Positions 14,201 through 14,349 of a stretch of 14,349 bases of DNA are shown one piece after another. Each line of letters opens with the position of its first letter. The first letter of the stretch is position 1. Source of the DNA: Deinococcus sp. (lineage in GTDB: Bacteria; Deinococcota; Deinococci; Deinococcales; Deinococcaceae); NCBI GenBank assembly GCA_028287665.1, contig JAQBPF010000480.1, positions 1-14,349 of the forward strand, in the 5' to 3' direction. The translations under genes and the position numbers were made by a program. The notes under the pieces are model-generated. The model was not told the origin of the DNA, did no database searches, and saw only the letters and a list, made by a program, of their open reading frames with translations.

Positions 14201-14291
14201 CGCCCGCTATGACCCCAACAATACGAATCCGTCGTTGGTGGTGACGCCGCTTGGTCGGCCTGAAGAGAAGCTGGAGATTGCCCTGCGGTAA
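11235..14291 (+). CDS. Exported hemocyanin/tyrosinase-like type-3 copper domain fused to a VWA domain and C-terminal Ig-like domains
   Basis: The 1018-residue product starts with a likely signal peptide (hydrophobic 15-30, cleavage near AAADA at 28-32). Residues 70-242 resemble a type-3 copper domain. H74 and H78 (HxxxH) plus H103 (FFGFHRQFL) would form CuA; H183 and H187 (WHNGTH) plus H229 (DPMFFRFHNFVND) would form CuB. The spacing and the RDPMFFRFH motif are closest to arthropod hemocyanin/prophenoloxidase. Residues 246-435 are a von Willebrand A domain with a complete MIDAS: D252-x-S254-x-S256, T331 and D359. Residues 565-690 alternate strands and helices, Rossmann-like. A Met/His-rich stretch (696-711) follows. 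Residues 855-920 and 925-1018 look like Ig-like 'choice-of-anchor X' domains. Fourteen cysteines after the signal peptide fit an extracytoplasmic, disulfide-bonded protein. Substrate unknown; O2 binding or phenol oxidation is inferred only from the ligand set. Confidence 0.8.
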   Translation: MSLRLCAVKPFSARLTCLGVALLAGSYAAADAVESATLASYLTQPVPSLGGLLEPLPAWGCGGPTPPLSILSVHFNWHCTFDATINPSVGSFPNDGNRFFGFHRQFLYAYNLYRQSQGRPFLQTWMPSAGASLPLGHATRPDLAACTNCTPLPANFRLPAAGGTLNPATTTLEDYGSSLVPWHNGTHVAMAQAGGNPGNNCFDSTSPLHFRDIMCVTTAPRDPMFFRFHNFVNDLQDALLTFQDTDVMIVFDKSGSMTLPNGTGSDNRLNSAKNAARLFADLLRDSSNNRVGLISFSTAAAPSPEMPLTIASSAPAAMNTALTSVSAGGATSIGGGLRGAVTALNASSNPNKAILLLTDGVENTAPMIADVQGRTPNQLRDTHLCAVGFGTPGSLDGPKLRDLAERQGGAYRADADPLTLNKYFVECFADIFDTFVGKDPVGLLKAGANASAPTVHVASSDNEVVFVLSWEQNLPKGALRLAVTTPTGAPLNLNDANVESRFGATYHIVRVKLPYGTQRDGRWTARAVRPLRSFLNGFAPGAFKTPAIGATIAGQQLAQLCEGGACNRVLYYEDFPFSLMHGSNDGAYYQALLAAKLGRQLGTVDRVSDPERFAAALERGNYDLIVSSTTTAEGLQPYDDLLTRLACSEKGPRLIVTDLRKDGNQGLLRCLGAQATGERDFEVLKGDGQVFTGSVGLGMAGHAGMAGMNHGSISAAYKPTGAAGTSQPALSPRGGAAIIARAVSSPNVPTTDQRFFIESLASGSARVRPHTYLSPNYTGERLHPAFHIPEIYIPLGGFDKVTARVTVTRPLESQSAVLARTGTQDITKREGDTLNVRQTADLRANPRQSSGFIKTETLTFPLNDEGKDGDTSAGDRYWEVALPPEIARFDGEYNVHAYFTICRGTLCFEREAQQTLIVDAKPDPRASKVQLVQTPNTVPGVATVLYTPLNPDGLPLGPDRQSQLRFEGSKGVSVQSVTSLNAQGTYAITARYDPNNTNPSLVVTPLGRPEEKLEIALR

Positions 14292-14304
14292 GAAGAGTGG
14301 CGAC

Positions 14305-14340
14305 GGTGGACCGTGGGCTGGCATTGGCCCACGGTCCACC
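14305..14340 (+). terminator. Terminator of the hemocyanin-like/VWA gene
   Basis: GGTGGACCGTGGGC (14305-14318) pairs perfectly over 14 bp with GCCCACGGTCCACC (14327-14340) around an eight-base loop, starting 13 bases after the TAA. TTCGCC rather than a T-run follows. The right arm plus TTC (ACGGTCCACCTTC) matches 12 of 13 bases at 6345-6357. Confidence 0.75.
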
Positions 14341-14349
14341 TTCGCCTGC

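Noticed and set aside
13467..14339. Long open frame antisense to the end of the hemocyanin-like gene
   Set aside because: It mirrors the high-GC coding strand, has no family resemblance, and the plus-strand frame has clear domains throughout.

Overview
The window is high-GC bacterial DNA that most probably comes from Deinococcus or a close relative. The protein sequences fit that group, and many genes carry a TANNNT -10 box only 6-9 bases upstream of the start codon with no ribosome binding site. That is the leaderless-mRNA arrangement known to be common in Deinococcus. Genes are compact, mostly housekeeping, and separated by strong inverted repeats that look like terminators. I saw no prophage, transposase, CRISPR array or rRNA.

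Layout. Positions 1-414 (-) hold the start of a PatB/MalY-type PLP enzyme, divergent from an MTA/SAH nucleosidase. The nucleosidase heads a tight operon with cidA/lrgA-like and lrgB-like membrane genes (487-2230, +). A monocistronic NAD(P)-binding reductase-like gene follows (2301-2954, +). After about 400 bases without a gene come the ferrous iron uptake genes feoA-feoB and a Cys-rich feoC-like gene (3353-6271, +). A perfect dyad overlaps the feoA -10 box. The next block is on the minus strand: a calcineurin-like phosphoesterase (7067-6357), tRNA-Pro(CGG) with its own consensus promoter and terminator, and recX. rpsT (S20) lies on the plus strand at 8287-8568 with a structured leader and a strong terminator. 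Minus-strand genes resume with a small secreted protein of unknown function, a GNAT acetyltransferase, and the conserved pair ybaB/ebfC-recR.

The standout is the last gene (11235-14291, +), a 1018-residue exported protein. Its N-terminal module has six histidines spaced like the type-3 dicopper site of arthropod hemocyanins and prophenoloxidases (HxxxH-x24-H and HxxxH-x41-H). This is followed by a von Willebrand A domain with an intact MIDAS, a middle region with a short Met/His-rich stretch, and C-terminal Ig-like domains. Its leader carries four tandem copies of a 14-bp repeat behind a perfect GGAGG ribosome binding site. The divergent intergenic region upstream contains several stacked dyads.

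How the genes work together: the first block links sulfur amino-acid and SAM by-product metabolism, the feo block imports Fe(II), recX/recR/ybaB belong to recombination and DNA maintenance, and the final gene is a putative copper-containing surface or secreted protein. No single pathway joins all blocks.
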